Below, in pieces: positions 17,888 to 26,525 of a DNA stretch of 62,586 nt. The position numbers were made by a program, and so were the translations under genes. Positions within the stretch are counted from its first letter, which is position 1. Every line of letters starts with the position of its first letter. The stretch comes from an uncultured Aquimarina sp. (GTDB lineage Bacteria > Bacteroidota > Bacteroidia > Flavobacteriales > Flavobacteriaceae), in assembly GCA_947499005.1 (NCBI GenBank), contig CANMML010000023.1:1-62586 (forward strand), given 5' to 3'. The notes below the pieces were generated by a model that saw only the letters and a program-made list of their open reading frames with translations, ran no database searches and was not told where the DNA came from.

Positions 17888-18604
17888 ATGACAGATGTGT
17901 TTAAATTCAAGCAATTTGAAATAGCGCAAGAACGATGTGCAATGAAAGTAGGGACTGACGGGGTGTTGTTGGGAGCATGGGTGCAGCCTACTACAGAGGC
18001 ATATAGTGTGTTGGATATTGGCGCAGGAACAGGAGTGATTGGTTTAATGATGGCGCAACGATTTTCTGAAGCGCATATCGAAGCTATTGAAATTGATAAC
18101 GACGCCTTCGAGCAGACGGTAGAGAATTTTGAGAACAGTCCGTGGGGAGATCGCTTATTCTGCTTTCACGCATCTTTTCAAGAATATTTTCAGGAAGTTG
18201 AAGAGGAATACGATTTAATTATCAGCAACCCACCTTATCATCTTGCGACTCAAAAAACAGCAGACGATGCTAAAAATTTAGCAAGATTCGAAGATGCGTT
18301 ACCATTCGAGCATCTGTTATATGGTGCAAAACAGCTATTGGCAAAAGAAGGTACTTTCGCTGTAGTTATTCCCTACGAGCAAGAAGATCGTTTTTTAGAT
18401 ATTGCGGTTGAGGTACAATTATTTCCGGTTAGCATTACCCATGTCAAAGGACACAAAGACGCAGCCATAAAAAGAAGCCTATTACAATTACAACACCAAC
18501 CTGTTGAAGAAATTCAGTTAAGCGAGTTGGTTATAGAAATAGAGCGCCATCAATACACGTCGGACTATATAGATTTGGTAAAAGATTTCTATTTAAAAAT
18601 GTAA
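17888..18604 (+). CDS. trmN6: tRNA1(Val) (adenine-N6)-methyltransferase-like
   Basis: A 238-residue class I SAM-dependent methyltransferase. I chose ATG 17888 because the family starts near FKFKQFEIAQERCAMKVGTD; the frame is open to 17834 but that extension is unlike the family. Motif I is VLDIGAGTGVIGLMMAQRF and the catalytic motif is IISNPPYH, typical of N6-adenine methylation. Family members (YfiC/TrmN6) methylate A37 of tRNA1(Val). The next gene starts 4 bases after the stop. Confidence 0.88.
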   Translation: MTDVFKFKQFEIAQERCAMKVGTDGVLLGAWVQPTTEAYSVLDIGAGTGVIGLMMAQRFSEAHIEAIEIDNDAFEQTVENFENSPWGDRLFCFHASFQEYFQEVEEEYDLIISNPPYHLATQKTADDAKNLARFEDALPFEHLLYGAKQLLAKEGTFAVVIPYEQEDRFLDIAVEVQLFPVSITHVKGHKDAAIKRSLLQLQHQPVEEIQLSELVIEIERHQYTSDYIDLVKDFYLKM

Positions 18605-18608
18605 TAAA

Positions 18609-19820
18609 ATGAAATATGATGTAGTCGTAATAGGAGGAGGAGCTTCAGGTTTTTTTACTGCTATCAATTGTGCGGTGTTGAATCCCGATTTACGCATTTT
18701 AATTTTAGAGCAATCTTCGAAAGTCTTACAGAAAGTGCGAATTTCAGGAGGAGGAAGATGTAATGTTACGCATGCTGAATTTATTCCGAATGAATTGACA
18801 AAGAATTACCCTAGAGGGCAAAAAGAACTCAAAGGGCCGTTTCATCATTTTATGACAGGAGACGTTATGGAATGGTTTGAGGATAGAGGGGTGCCGTTAA
18901 AAATAGAGGAAGACGGAAGGGTATTTCCTATTTCAAATAGTTCGGAAAGTATTATCGATTGTTTCCTTTCGGAAATAGAAAAATACAAGATTGAAGTTAA
19001 GATCAAACAAGCAGTTAAAAGCTTCGAATTTAAAGACGATCACTGGCAAATAGATTCAAAAACAGATCAGTTTTTAAGTAAGAAATTGATAGTTGCCACA
19101 GGAAGTCAATCCCAAATGTGGGAACATTTTAAGCAATTAGGGTTGAATGTAATTGCTCCTGTGCCTTCATTATTTACCTTTAATTGTAAGTCGGAAACCA
19201 TTAAAGATTTGCCAGGGGTGGTGGTGAATGCTTCTGCATCTATTCGGTCGACAAAGCTAAAATCGGAAGGTCCAGTGTTGATCACACATTGGGGATTTAG
19301 TGGGCCAGCGATTTTAAAATTATCAGCTTGGGGAGCGCGCGAACTAGAGCAATTAAATTACCGTTTCACCCTAGTCATTAATTGGACAAAACATTTTTCT
19401 CAAGAAGAAATACTAGAAACTTTGCAAGAACATAGGACCAGTAAAAGCCTTGTGACAAATACGGTTAGTTTTCAGCTGCCTAAACGTTTGTGGAAACGAT
19501 TGGTTGAGGTGAGTTTAGAAGGGGTTGCTAAGCGCTGGTGTGATCTTAACAAAAAAGACTTGAATATGTTGGCTAAAAATATAGCACAGTCTGAATACGA
19601 AATAGAAGGTAAAAGCACTTTTAAAGATGAATTTGTAACTGCAGGAGGTGTGGATCTCAAAGAGGTTAATTTTAAAACTTTTGAGAGTAAAAAATACCCT
19701 AATTGTTATATCGTTGGGGAGTGTCTTAATATCGATGCCATTACGGGAGGTTTTAATTTTCAAAATGCATGGACAGGAGGTTTTTTAGCAGCAAAGGCTA
19801 TAACGGATTCTGATGTCTAG
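18609..19820 (+). CDS. BaiN/HI0933-family NAD(P)/FAD-dependent oxidoreductase
   Basis: A 403-residue flavoprotein. Residues 3-18 hold the FAD-binding motif VVVIGGGASGFFTAINCA, followed by the family signature RISGGGRCNVTHAEF (about 44-58) and the C-terminal GGFNFQNAWTGGFLAAKAI that closes the FAD site. A middle domain (about 185-330) includes THWGFSGPAILKLSAWGAREL. The family is usually annotated as an aminoacetone oxidase or a BaiN-like flavoprotein; physiological substrate unknown. It follows trmN6 by 4 bases and overlaps the convergent DUF4442 gene by 23 bases. Confidence 0.9.
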   Translation: MKYDVVVIGGGASGFFTAINCAVLNPDLRILILEQSSKVLQKVRISGGGRCNVTHAEFIPNELTKNYPRGQKELKGPFHHFMTGDVMEWFEDRGVPLKIEEDGRVFPISNSSESIIDCFLSEIEKYKIEVKIKQAVKSFEFKDDHWQIDSKTDQFLSKKLIVATGSQSQMWEHFKQLGLNVIAPVPSLFTFNCKSETIKDLPGVVVNASASIRSTKLKSEGPVLITHWGFSGPAILKLSAWGARELEQLNYRFTLVINWTKHFSQEEILETLQEHRTSKSLVTNTVSFQLPKRLWKRLVEVSLEGVAKRWCDLNKKDLNMLAKNIAQSEYEIEGKSTFKDEFVTAGGVDLKEVNFKTFESKKYPNCYIVGECLNIDAITGGFNFQNAWTGGFLAAKAITDSDV

Positions 19821-20340
19821 CCTTTCTTTTGGCTAACTTCTGTTTGTAGGATTTTTTGTCAGCAACATAAATTGTCTTAGTGACTTCACATATAACAATA
19901 TCTCTATCTTTCGTAGTAAGTTGAGTCGTCTTAGTGATTTCGATTTCTTGTTGTTGAGCCACTTGCTCTTTAATACGATCTATTTCTTCTTGATGGTAAG
20001 TGAATTCAGCATAAAGCTTTTCTTTTCCAGGTCTTTTAAATTTTATTTCAGCAGTTTTATCCCAAACCACATAATCATCCCCTAAAATATTTATAAGTTG
20101 AACCATTGGCATGGGATCTACAGAAGAAAATAGGCTACCACCAAAAATACTTCCTACAAAATTTCGATTTTTATAACTGATGGGGAGTTCAATATTCATT
20201 CTAAATAAATCTTTAGAAACAAACGTTACTTTTCCTGTTGTACGACGATACATAGGAGACCAATTAAAAGCGTATTTGAATAGTATATGCTTTGGAATAA
20301 ATCGCTGCCCTACTTTAGCTAATTTTTGGTAGAAAGACAT
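19798..20340 (-). CDS. DUF4442 hotdog-fold thioesterase-like protein
   Basis: A 180-residue protein of the DUF4442 family, related to acyl-CoA thioesterases. Markers are LFKYAFNWSPMYRRTTGKV, NRNFVGSIFGGSLFSSVDPM (about 58-77) and LINILGDDYVVWDKTAEIKF. No signal peptide. Its 3' end overlaps the convergent flavoprotein gene by 23 bases. Substrate unknown. Confidence 0.85.
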   Translation of the reverse strand: MSFYQKLAKVGQRFIPKHILFKYAFNWSPMYRRTTGKVTFVSKDLFRMNIELPISYKNRNFVGSIFGGSLFSSVDPMPMVQLINILGDDYVVWDKTAEIKFKRPGKEKLYAEFTYHQEEIDRIKEQVAQQQEIEITKTTQLTTKDRDIVICEVTKTIYVADKKSYKQKLAKRKARHQNPL

Positions 20341-20359
20341 AAGATTAGTAGTTAGATTC

Positions 20360-20424
20360 TAGTAATTAGTTTTAAAATTATGTCTTTTCCAAATAATCAA
20401 CTAGTGACTAAGGACTAATTACTA
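20360..20424. repeat. Imperfect repeat cluster with 11-bp inverted arms
   Basis: TAGTAATTAGT (20360-20370) and ACTAATTACTA (20414-20424) are perfect inverted repeats inside a low-complexity TTAGT/ACTAA-rich stretch between two minus-strand genes. It could end the tspO transcript. No coding capacity. Confidence 0.5.
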
Positions 20425-20431
20425 CTGACTA

Positions 20432-20905
20432 TTAATTAAGTTGCCAAATACTAAAGTTTAATATACTGGCAAAACCTACCCAAATAATATAGGGTATTAA
20501 CAAATATGCAGCGGTGGGATTGACGACTTTAAACCATTTGAAAGTAAAAAGTAATAAAACAAAAAGTCCCAAGACAATCAACAAACCACCAAAGATTTCT
20601 TTAAGCCCAAAGAAGACTAAAGACCAAGATACATTCAATAATAATTGAAATGCAAAATGGTACATAGCAGTTTTTACCCATTTGTGATGGAAGCCTTTAT
20701 TCCAGACTAAGCCTGCTGCAATTCCCATCATAACAAATAAGGTGGTCCATACAGGAGCAAAAACCCAATTAGGAGGATTAAATAAGGGTTTATTTAAAGT
20801 AGGGTACCAGATGCCTACAGAGGTTTGTGTGGCAACAGAACCTAGAAAGCCTGCCGCTAAACAGACAAGTACAGCTATGCTAATGTGGATTAGTTTTCTT
20901 TTCAC
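20432..20905 (-). CDS. TspO/MBR family membrane protein
   Basis: About 158 residues from GTG 20905, giving an N-terminus of KRKLIHISIAVLVCLAAGFL; the frame is open to ATG 20962 but the extension is not family-like. Five hydrophobic segments are visible. Family signatures are WYPTLNKPLFNPPNWVFAPV after the first helix, ALVWNKG-type loop AAGLVWNKGFHHKW, LLNVSWSLVFFGLKE in the third/fourth helix, and PYIIWVGFASILNF in the last. TspO binds porphyrins and lipophilic ligands in the membrane; a role in tetrapyrrole or stress handling is family-based inference. Confidence 0.88.
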   Translation of the reverse strand: MKRKLIHISIAVLVCLAAGFLGSVATQTSVGIWYPTLNKPLFNPPNWVFAPVWTTLFVMMGIAAGLVWNKGFHHKWVKTAMYHFAFQLLLNVSWSLVFFGLKEIFGGLLIVLGLFVLLLFTFKWFKVVNPTAAYLLIPYIIWVGFASILNFSIWQLN

Positions 20906-21001
20906 TATAAAAAAGGGGATTTGCTCATAAAAATAGTTTTTTTTTTCTTCTATATGTGTCAAAAGGCTTACGTAAAGTTATATTTGTCAAAAAAAATCGC
21001 A

Positions 21002-22072
21002 TTGTTTACTACGGAAATTGTTACATATTTAAAGGAAACTGGAAAGGTAAGTTTTAGTGCACCTAGTAATATTGCTTTGGTGAAATATTGGGGGAAGCAT
21101 GGGGTACAATTGCCACAAAATGCTTCGTTAAGTTTTACATTATCTAATTGTAAAACGCTTACTTCAATTTCGTATTCGAAAAAGAAAGAGACTACAGCCG
21201 ATTTCGATTTTCAATTTCTTTTCGAAGGGAATCCCAAGCCAAGTTTCGAGCCTAAAATCAATACTTTTTTTGAAAGAATCTATGAGTATTGTCCTTTTTT
21301 AAAGGATTTTAGTTTTGTTATCGATAGTCAGAATACATTCCCGCACAGTAGTGGTATCGCTTCTTCGGCGAGTGGAATGGCAGCTATGGCTCAATGTTTA
21401 GTTGCGATAGAGAAAGCACTAGGTAGTACATTATCTGAAGAGCAATTAACCCAAAAAGCTTCATTTTTAGCTCGATTAGGATCTGGAAGTGCTTGTAGAA
21501 GTTTAGAAGGGCCAGTGACTGTTTGGGGAGCTCATGAATCTATAGAAGGTTCTAGTGATCAATATGCGGTTAAAGTACCTTTTGAAATACACGAAACTTT
21601 TCAGAACTATCAGGATACCGTACTGTTAGTCGATAAAGGCGAAAAGCAAGTAAGTAGTACGGTGGGGCATAATTTAATGCACGGGCATCCTTTTGCGAAT
21701 GAGCGTTTTCAGCAAGCAAATGACAATTTAAAGGAGTTAACAGAGGTAATGCAAGCAGGAAATATGGAGCGTTTTATCCATATTGTGGAAAGTGAAGCAT
21801 TAACGTTACACGCGATGATGATGACTTCTTCTCCTTATTTTATTTTAATGAAACCAGAGACTTTAGAAGTCATTAATCATATTTGGGAATTTAGAAGAGA
21901 ACACAATATTCCAGTGTGTTTTACGTTGGATGCAGGCGCAAATGTGCATATTTTGTATCCAGAATCGGTGAAAGAACCTGTTTTATCGTTCATAGATAAA
22001 AAATTAGCTAGGTACTGTCAAAACAAGCAGTATATTTGTGATGTGGTAGGAACTGGTATCCAACAACTTTAA
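21002..22072 (+). CDS. mvaD: Diphosphomevalonate decarboxylase
   Basis: MvaD makes isopentenyl diphosphate from diphosphomevalonate with ATP. The frame opens at ATG 20921, but its first 27 residues are hydrophobic and unlike the family, so TTG 21002 is preferred (356 residues). Markers in order are APSNIALVKYWGKHG, the GHMP loop FPHSSGIASSASGMAAMAQC, LGSGSACRSLEGPVTVWG and TLDAGANVHILYPE, covering the ATP loop and the catalytic aspartate region. It is the first gene of a mevalonate-prenyl cluster with mevalonate kinase and a UbiA prenyltransferase. It is divergent from tspO. Confidence 0.92.
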   Translation: MFTTEIVTYLKETGKVSFSAPSNIALVKYWGKHGVQLPQNASLSFTLSNCKTLTSISYSKKKETTADFDFQFLFEGNPKPSFEPKINTFFERIYEYCPFLKDFSFVIDSQNTFPHSSGIASSASGMAAMAQCLVAIEKALGSTLSEEQLTQKASFLARLGSGSACRSLEGPVTVWGAHESIEGSSDQYAVKVPFEIHETFQNYQDTVLLVDKGEKQVSSTVGHNLMHGHPFANERFQQANDNLKELTEVMQAGNMERFIHIVESEALTLHAMMMTSSPYFILMKPETLEVINHIWEFRREHNIPVCFTLDAGANVHILYPESVKEPVLSFIDKKLARYCQNKQYICDVVGTGIQQL

Positions 22073-22094
22073 CATTTATCTGGGGAGAAGCTTA

Positions 22095-22127
22095 ATGAGG
22101 TAAGCGTTACACATATGAACGCCTCAT
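22095..22127 (+). terminator. Hairpin between mvaD and mevalonate kinase
   Basis: ATGAGG (22095-22100) pairs with CCTCAT (22122-22127), with a second CGTT/AACG pairing inside, followed by GTTTTCTCT. It may attenuate transcription into the next gene. Confidence 0.35.
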
Positions 22128-22164
22128 GTTTTCTCTAAAGATGATTTAATTAAAAGCTCCAAAA

Positions 22165-23103
22165 ATGAAATTTAAAGGACCACTATTCTATTCTAAAATA
22201 TTACTCTTCGGAGAGTATGGGATTATTAAAGATTCTAAAGGATTATCCATTCCTTACAATTTTTACAATGGAGCCTTAAAGATTGAAAAAGAATTGACCC
22301 CAGAACATAAAGAGTCTAATGGTCATTTGCAGCGTTTTGCTAATTACCTAAAAGAAAATACCAGTGATCTTATAGTTTTTGATGTAGCAGCTTTTCAGGA
22401 AGATATTAGTAAAGGATTATTTTTTGATAGTAGTATTCCTCAAGGTTATGGAGTAGGAAGCAGTGGCGCTTTAGTAGCTGCGATTTATGATAAATATGCT
22501 AGCGAAAAAATTACAGTTTTAGAAAACCTAACACGAGAAAAACTATTGAAACTGAAAGGGATTTTTTCTTTTATGGAATCTTTCTTTCATGGAAGTAGTT
22601 CGGGACTAGATCCTTTAAATAGTTACCTAAGCCTTCCAATACTTATTCATTCGAAAGATAATGTAGAAACGGCAGGAATTCCTTCTCAAGAACAACACCA
22701 AGAGCAAGGAGCTGTATTTTTAATTGATAGTGGAATCGTTGGCGAAACGGCACCAATGGTAAATCTGTTTATGCAAAAACTAAAGCATGAAGGGTTTAGA
22801 AATGTCATGAAAGAACAATTTGTAAAGCATACAGATGCTTGCGTAGAAGACTTCTTAAAAGGAAATGTTTCTTCTCTTTTTACCAATATAAAATCATTGT
22901 CCAAAACAGTTTTAGAAAACTTTAGTCAAATGATTCCTACAGAATTTCATCAGCTATGGGAAAAAGGAATTGATACTAATGATTACTACCTAAAATTATG
23001 TGGATCTGGCGGTGGCGGATATATCCTTGGATTTACACAAGATTTGGATAAAGCTCAAAAAGCATTGAAAGATTATCCTTTAGAGGTAGTGTACAAATTT
23101 TAA
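22165..23103 (+). CDS. Mevalonate kinase (GHMP kinase)
   Basis: A 312-residue GHMP-family kinase, predicted to phosphorylate mevalonate. The N-terminus FYSKILLFGEYGIIKDSKGL is the family start. The ATP-binding GHMP loop is IPQGYGVGSSGALVAAIYD (about residues 91-109), followed by ESFFHGSSSGLDPLNS, which holds the catalytic aspartate region, and the C-terminal glycine loop CGSGGGGYILGF. Context fits: mvaD lies 92 bases upstream and a UbiA prenyltransferase 72 bases downstream. Confidence 0.9.
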   Translation: MKFKGPLFYSKILLFGEYGIIKDSKGLSIPYNFYNGALKIEKELTPEHKESNGHLQRFANYLKENTSDLIVFDVAAFQEDISKGLFFDSSIPQGYGVGSSGALVAAIYDKYASEKITVLENLTREKLLKLKGIFSFMESFFHGSSSGLDPLNSYLSLPILIHSKDNVETAGIPSQEQHQEQGAVFLIDSGIVGETAPMVNLFMQKLKHEGFRNVMKEQFVKHTDACVEDFLKGNVSSLFTNIKSLSKTVLENFSQMIPTEFHQLWEKGIDTNDYYLKLCGSGGGGYILGFTQDLDKAQKALKDYPLEVVYKF

Positions 23104-23175
23104 AATTCTGTCAAGAGTTTAGTGTTTAGAAGCTTGTATTAATTACCTTTAGAAAGAGAACAACAAGCGGATTGC

Positions 23176-24069
23176 ATGTCATTATTTTCCCATAAGTTTA
23201 AATGGTTTATAAAAAAGACCATTAGCCTTTTTTCTGCAATACGGGGCTATAATATTGGCTTGATTATAGTAGCACAGTATTTGGTAAGTGCTTTCATTTT
23301 ATCAAAGAGCGATACAGCATGGATTACCATCCTAAATGCCAAACTTTTTACTTTAATATTTGCAACAGCCATTGCCATTGCAGCAGGATATATTATCAAC
23401 GATTTCTATGATCGAGAAAAGGATATCATCAATCGACCTGCTCGAACAACACTCAATTTATACATTAGTCAAAAAACAAGGCTAGTACTTTATTTTGTGA
23501 TGAATTTTTTAGCGGTTATTGTCGCTAGTTATAATTCATTTAATGCGGTGCTTTTTATTTCGGTGTATATCTTCGGATTATGGTTTTACTCTCATAAATT
23601 AAAAAAACAAGCATTCATAGGCAATATTACAGCGACTGTTCTGGCTTTTTTTCCGTTGTTTGCGGTCTTCATTTTCTTTAAAAATTATCAGTTCATCATT
23701 TTTGTCGAAGCCTTCTTTTTGGGCTTAATCATTTTGATAAGAGAGATTGTGAAAGACTTAGAAAACCTTGCTGGAGATTTAAGTTTAGGGTATAAAACAT
23801 TACCTATAAAATACGGGGAAAGCTATGCAAAGAATGTGATTTATATACTTGCCACTATTGCACTTATTACAGCTGTTTTGTTGACGTTGAAGTTCTCATT
23901 AGGGAAGCTGTATTATTTCTTTGGAGCTAGTATTGTTTTTCTTATCGTGTTTCTAATACTCTTGCTAAAATCAACTACTAAGAAAGACTTTATTAGACTT
24001 CATAATTTGTTAAAGACTTTGATTGTGTTAGGGGTTTTTAGTATTCTTTTGGTGAATTCTAACTTTTAG
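23176..24069 (+). CDS. UbiA-family prenyltransferase
   Basis: A 297-residue integral membrane protein with about eight hydrophobic helices. The two aspartate-rich motifs of the UbiA family are NDFYDREKDIINRP (about residues 75-88) and KDLENLAGDLSLGYKTLP (about 192-209). In Flavobacteriia this gene next to mevalonate genes is commonly annotated as geranylgeranylglycerol-phosphate geranylgeranyltransferase. The acceptor substrate cannot be decided from sequence; the alternative is a quinone-type acceptor. Confidence 0.85.
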   Translation: MSLFSHKFKWFIKKTISLFSAIRGYNIGLIIVAQYLVSAFILSKSDTAWITILNAKLFTLIFATAIAIAAGYIINDFYDREKDIINRPARTTLNLYISQKTRLVLYFVMNFLAVIVASYNSFNAVLFISVYIFGLWFYSHKLKKQAFIGNITATVLAFFPLFAVFIFFKNYQFIIFVEAFFLGLIILIREIVKDLENLAGDLSLGYKTLPIKYGESYAKNVIYILATIALITAVLLTLKFSLGKLYYFFGASIVFLIVFLILLLKSTTKKDFIRLHNLLKTLIVLGVFSILLVNSNF

Positions 24070-24098
24070 CCTATAATTGCTGAAGCAAATTTTTTATT

Positions 24099-25226
24099 AT
24101 GAAGAAGTCTCTGTTTTTATTAGTTGTATCGATTTTGTTTAGTTTTTTTTCATGTGGTAGTGATGATGGTGCTGGAGGTGAAGGTGCTGATGGTACGAGT
24201 AAAATACCAAATAAGGATCAAGAGAATGTTGCTCTTTCAGTTTCCGAAGTTGAGTCAAATCTTCTAATAAAGGGATCTACCTTAATAGAAAGTGAAGAGT
24301 TTCCTGCAAAAAAAGGAGATGTTAGGTTTTATGATTTTGATGATCAGAAAGAGGTTGTTGCGTTTAAGAGACTTGGATTTAGTTTGAGAGCTTGTGTTTT
24401 AACAAAAGGAACTACTTATAAAGGAGTTTATTTACAAGTTTTAAGTGAAAATGGTGATAATTCGTCTAATAGCTATTATAAGATACCTCATAACAGTTCA
24501 GTTACACCAGTGTTTCCAGTAGTTAATGGTTTAAATCGTTTTGATTTTGAGTTTGATAGTGGAAAGCCAATTTTTGATTTGGGTACTAATGTTGAAACAG
24601 ATTTGATTTCTATTACGTTTTCAAATAAAATGAAAGCAGGAAGATACAAGATAATCATAGCAGCCTATGATGAGTTAGGTAACGTAAGCGAGTCAAAAGA
24701 ACTATCGGTTAAAAATTTAGAATGGGGAGGTGATAAAGAGTTGCTAGGTTCTTGGAGTCTAAAAAGACAAAAAGAATTCATTAATGGTAGTCTTGTAGAA
24801 GACCTAGGTTTAGGAGATAAAGATTGCGGTTTTGTCGCAGATATACGTGGATGTGAAAAAGTTGAAGATTGTGACATCATAAACCAAGCTCATGTAAACT
24901 TTAATTCTAATGGAACTTTTTATTTTGATTTAGAGGGGATTAATGAAACGACTAACCCTTCAACTTGTATAAATAAGTCTAGTGTAAATATGTTAAAAGG
25001 GAATGGGTATTGGACTGTTAATGACAACTACCTTTATGCTTTTTTAATGAACTTTGAAGAGTCTTTTGTTGCTGGTACAAATGTATATGATGGAGATTCA
25101 GGTTTTTTAGTTTTGAATGGCGAAATTGAAATTAAAAATGAAACTTTAGAACTATATAGAGATATTAGAATAAGAATTATAAATGAAACTCATCAAGAGA
25201 ATATACTGTTTTTTGAAAAGCAATAA
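24099..25226 (+). CDS. Lipoprotein with lipocalin-like C-terminal domain
   Basis: A 375-residue protein with a lipoprotein signal (MKKSLFLLVVSILFSFFSC), then a Gly/Asp-rich linker typical of surface-exposed flavobacterial lipoproteins (GSDDGAGGEGADG). The middle (about 45-210) is beta-rich and unrecognised. The last part begins LLGSWSLKRQKEFING and ends with a beta-strand-rich domain resembling lipocalin-like domains of Bacteroidota lipoproteins (NFNSNGTFYFDLEG, GNGYWTVNDNYLYAF). It starts 29 bases after the UbiA gene; a functional link is doubtful. Confidence 0.7.
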   Translation: MKKSLFLLVVSILFSFFSCGSDDGAGGEGADGTSKIPNKDQENVALSVSEVESNLLIKGSTLIESEEFPAKKGDVRFYDFDDQKEVVAFKRLGFSLRACVLTKGTTYKGVYLQVLSENGDNSSNSYYKIPHNSSVTPVFPVVNGLNRFDFEFDSGKPIFDLGTNVETDLISITFSNKMKAGRYKIIIAAYDELGNVSESKELSVKNLEWGGDKELLGSWSLKRQKEFINGSLVEDLGLGDKDCGFVADIRGCEKVEDCDIINQAHVNFNSNGTFYFDLEGINETTNPSTCINKSSVNMLKGNGYWTVNDNYLYAFLMNFEESFVAGTNVYDGDSGFLVLNGEIEIKNETLELYRDIRIRIINETHQENILFFEKQ

Positions 25227-25743
25227 TACGTTTACAAAATGCTATTCTTGAACTCTATTTAATTTTAAGATTATAGTATTGACGTCAATTAGAATTAGTT
25301 TCCATTCTTCTTAGTCCACACAACACTTATCAGTAGCGCATTGACAAAATTGCTACTATAGATATGAAGACCAATTAGGCTAATAGTTGGGAAGTAGATC
25401 GCTATTTCAGGTATACTAAACCATTCAATCTTTTCATTGATAATAATAAGCCAAAAGTTTCCAACTTATTAAAAGAACTATTTTTACCCAGTTTTTAATT
25501 GTACTTGACTTTTATACAGCAAATGCGGAAATGATCAAGAATACAATATCGATCCTAGACCACCATGATGGTTTGTGAAGCGTTTAGGTTTGTGCTGTAA
25601 ATAACAAAGGAGTAGCTATACAATGTAACTGGTATAGGCTACTTGCAAAAGCACCAATTGAATCGGGTTTATTTATAGAGGAATTCATGTATTCCTGAAG
25701 TAAAATCTGAATTACAATATTACAAGTTGCATTTGAAAGTTCT
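25227..25743. other. Gene-poor stretch with possible decayed coding sequence
   Basis: No intact gene in these 517 bases. On the plus strand one interrupted frame near 25387-25497 reads NSWEVDRYFRYTKPFNLFID and continues for about 15 more residues between stops, suggesting a gene remnant of unknown family. The 61-codon minus-strand frame at the right end is unconvincing. Confidence 0.4.
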
Positions 25744-26310
25744 TTACTTCTGGGCTTCAAATAATTCAATCGCTTTTAAATATTTTGCGGCACCTTTTGG
25801 GGTTTGGTCATACAAGAAGCCATTTAGCTCAGGGTGATGATTGTCGACAAATGTGGTTAGTTTTTTTCTATTTTTGAGGAAGGTTTTTTCATCAAAAACA
25901 ATAAACTTAGTAGCTCCGAGTGTTCTTATTTTATCATTTTCAAATTCAAAAAAATCTTCTGCAATTGTAGGGCGCTCGTGAAGAAACTGAAGACGTTTTC
26001 CAATTTTAGTTATTTTAGCTTTAACTCCTCCATCTACTTCTGCCATAGAAATGATTTTGTAATTAGCATCTAAAGCCATATCCCATTTACACAATTCGAG
26101 GTAAGTGGCTTTATCAAAAGGCATTTTGTAATCTATTTCTTTTTGTAGGACACTATCTGCAAGAATGTTTGAAAGAGCATTAATGTCTTTATTGTTTAAC
26201 GCATTGTAATAGGTCTTAACGATTTCTATGTTGCTTTTCGGAGCTGATTTTTTACTGTTACAACTTGAAAAAAAGATACTTAAGCATATTAAGAAGTATA
26301 CTGTTCTCAT
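25744..26310 (-). CDS. SnoaL/NTF2-like lipoprotein
   Basis: A 188-residue protein from ATG 26310 (MRTVYFLICLSIFFSSC), a lipoprotein signal; the frame is open further upstream to 26358 but the extension is not signal-like. The start of the mature domain, NIEIVKTYYNALNNKDINAL, is the usual first helices of a SnoaL/NTF2-like fold. Later beta strands (AKITKIGKRLQFLHERPTI, DFFEFENDKIRTLG) fit. No catalytic pair can be assigned. Isolated single gene. Confidence 0.7.
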   Translation of the reverse strand: MRTVYFLICLSIFFSSCNSKKSAPKSNIEIVKTYYNALNNKDINALSNILADSVLQKEIDYKMPFDKATYLELCKWDMALDANYKIISMAEVDGGVKAKITKIGKRLQFLHERPTIAEDFFEFENDKIRTLGATKFIVFDEKTFLKNRKKLTTFVDNHHPELNGFLYDQTPKGAAKYLKAIELFEAQK

Positions 26311-26395
26311 GACGATATATTTTGAACTCAATGTATAACAAAGAATCCAATAGGTCAATAATATAGGAGCTATTTGTTTGTGATCAATTCTCTAT

Positions 26396-26500
26396 GTATT
26401 GGCCCCGCCAAAAGGCTTAGTACCCTAAGGCTTGCCTTGAAATTGAAATTTTATTTCATATAAATGCCTCGTGGGATTGCCCTGGGGTAGTTTATTTAAA
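26396..26500. repeat. Dispersed flavobacterial-type intergenic repeat fragment
   Basis: The block begins TTGGC-CCC-GCCAA (a small hairpin), then AGTACCCTAAGGC, and ends TGCCCTGGGGTAGTTTA. The same head and tail, TTGGC-ACC-GCCAA and CCCCAAGGTAGTTTA, occur at 35988-36026. It has no coding content. Confidence 0.55.
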
Positions 26501-26525
26501 AAAACAGTTAACAGTAAAGAAAAGA

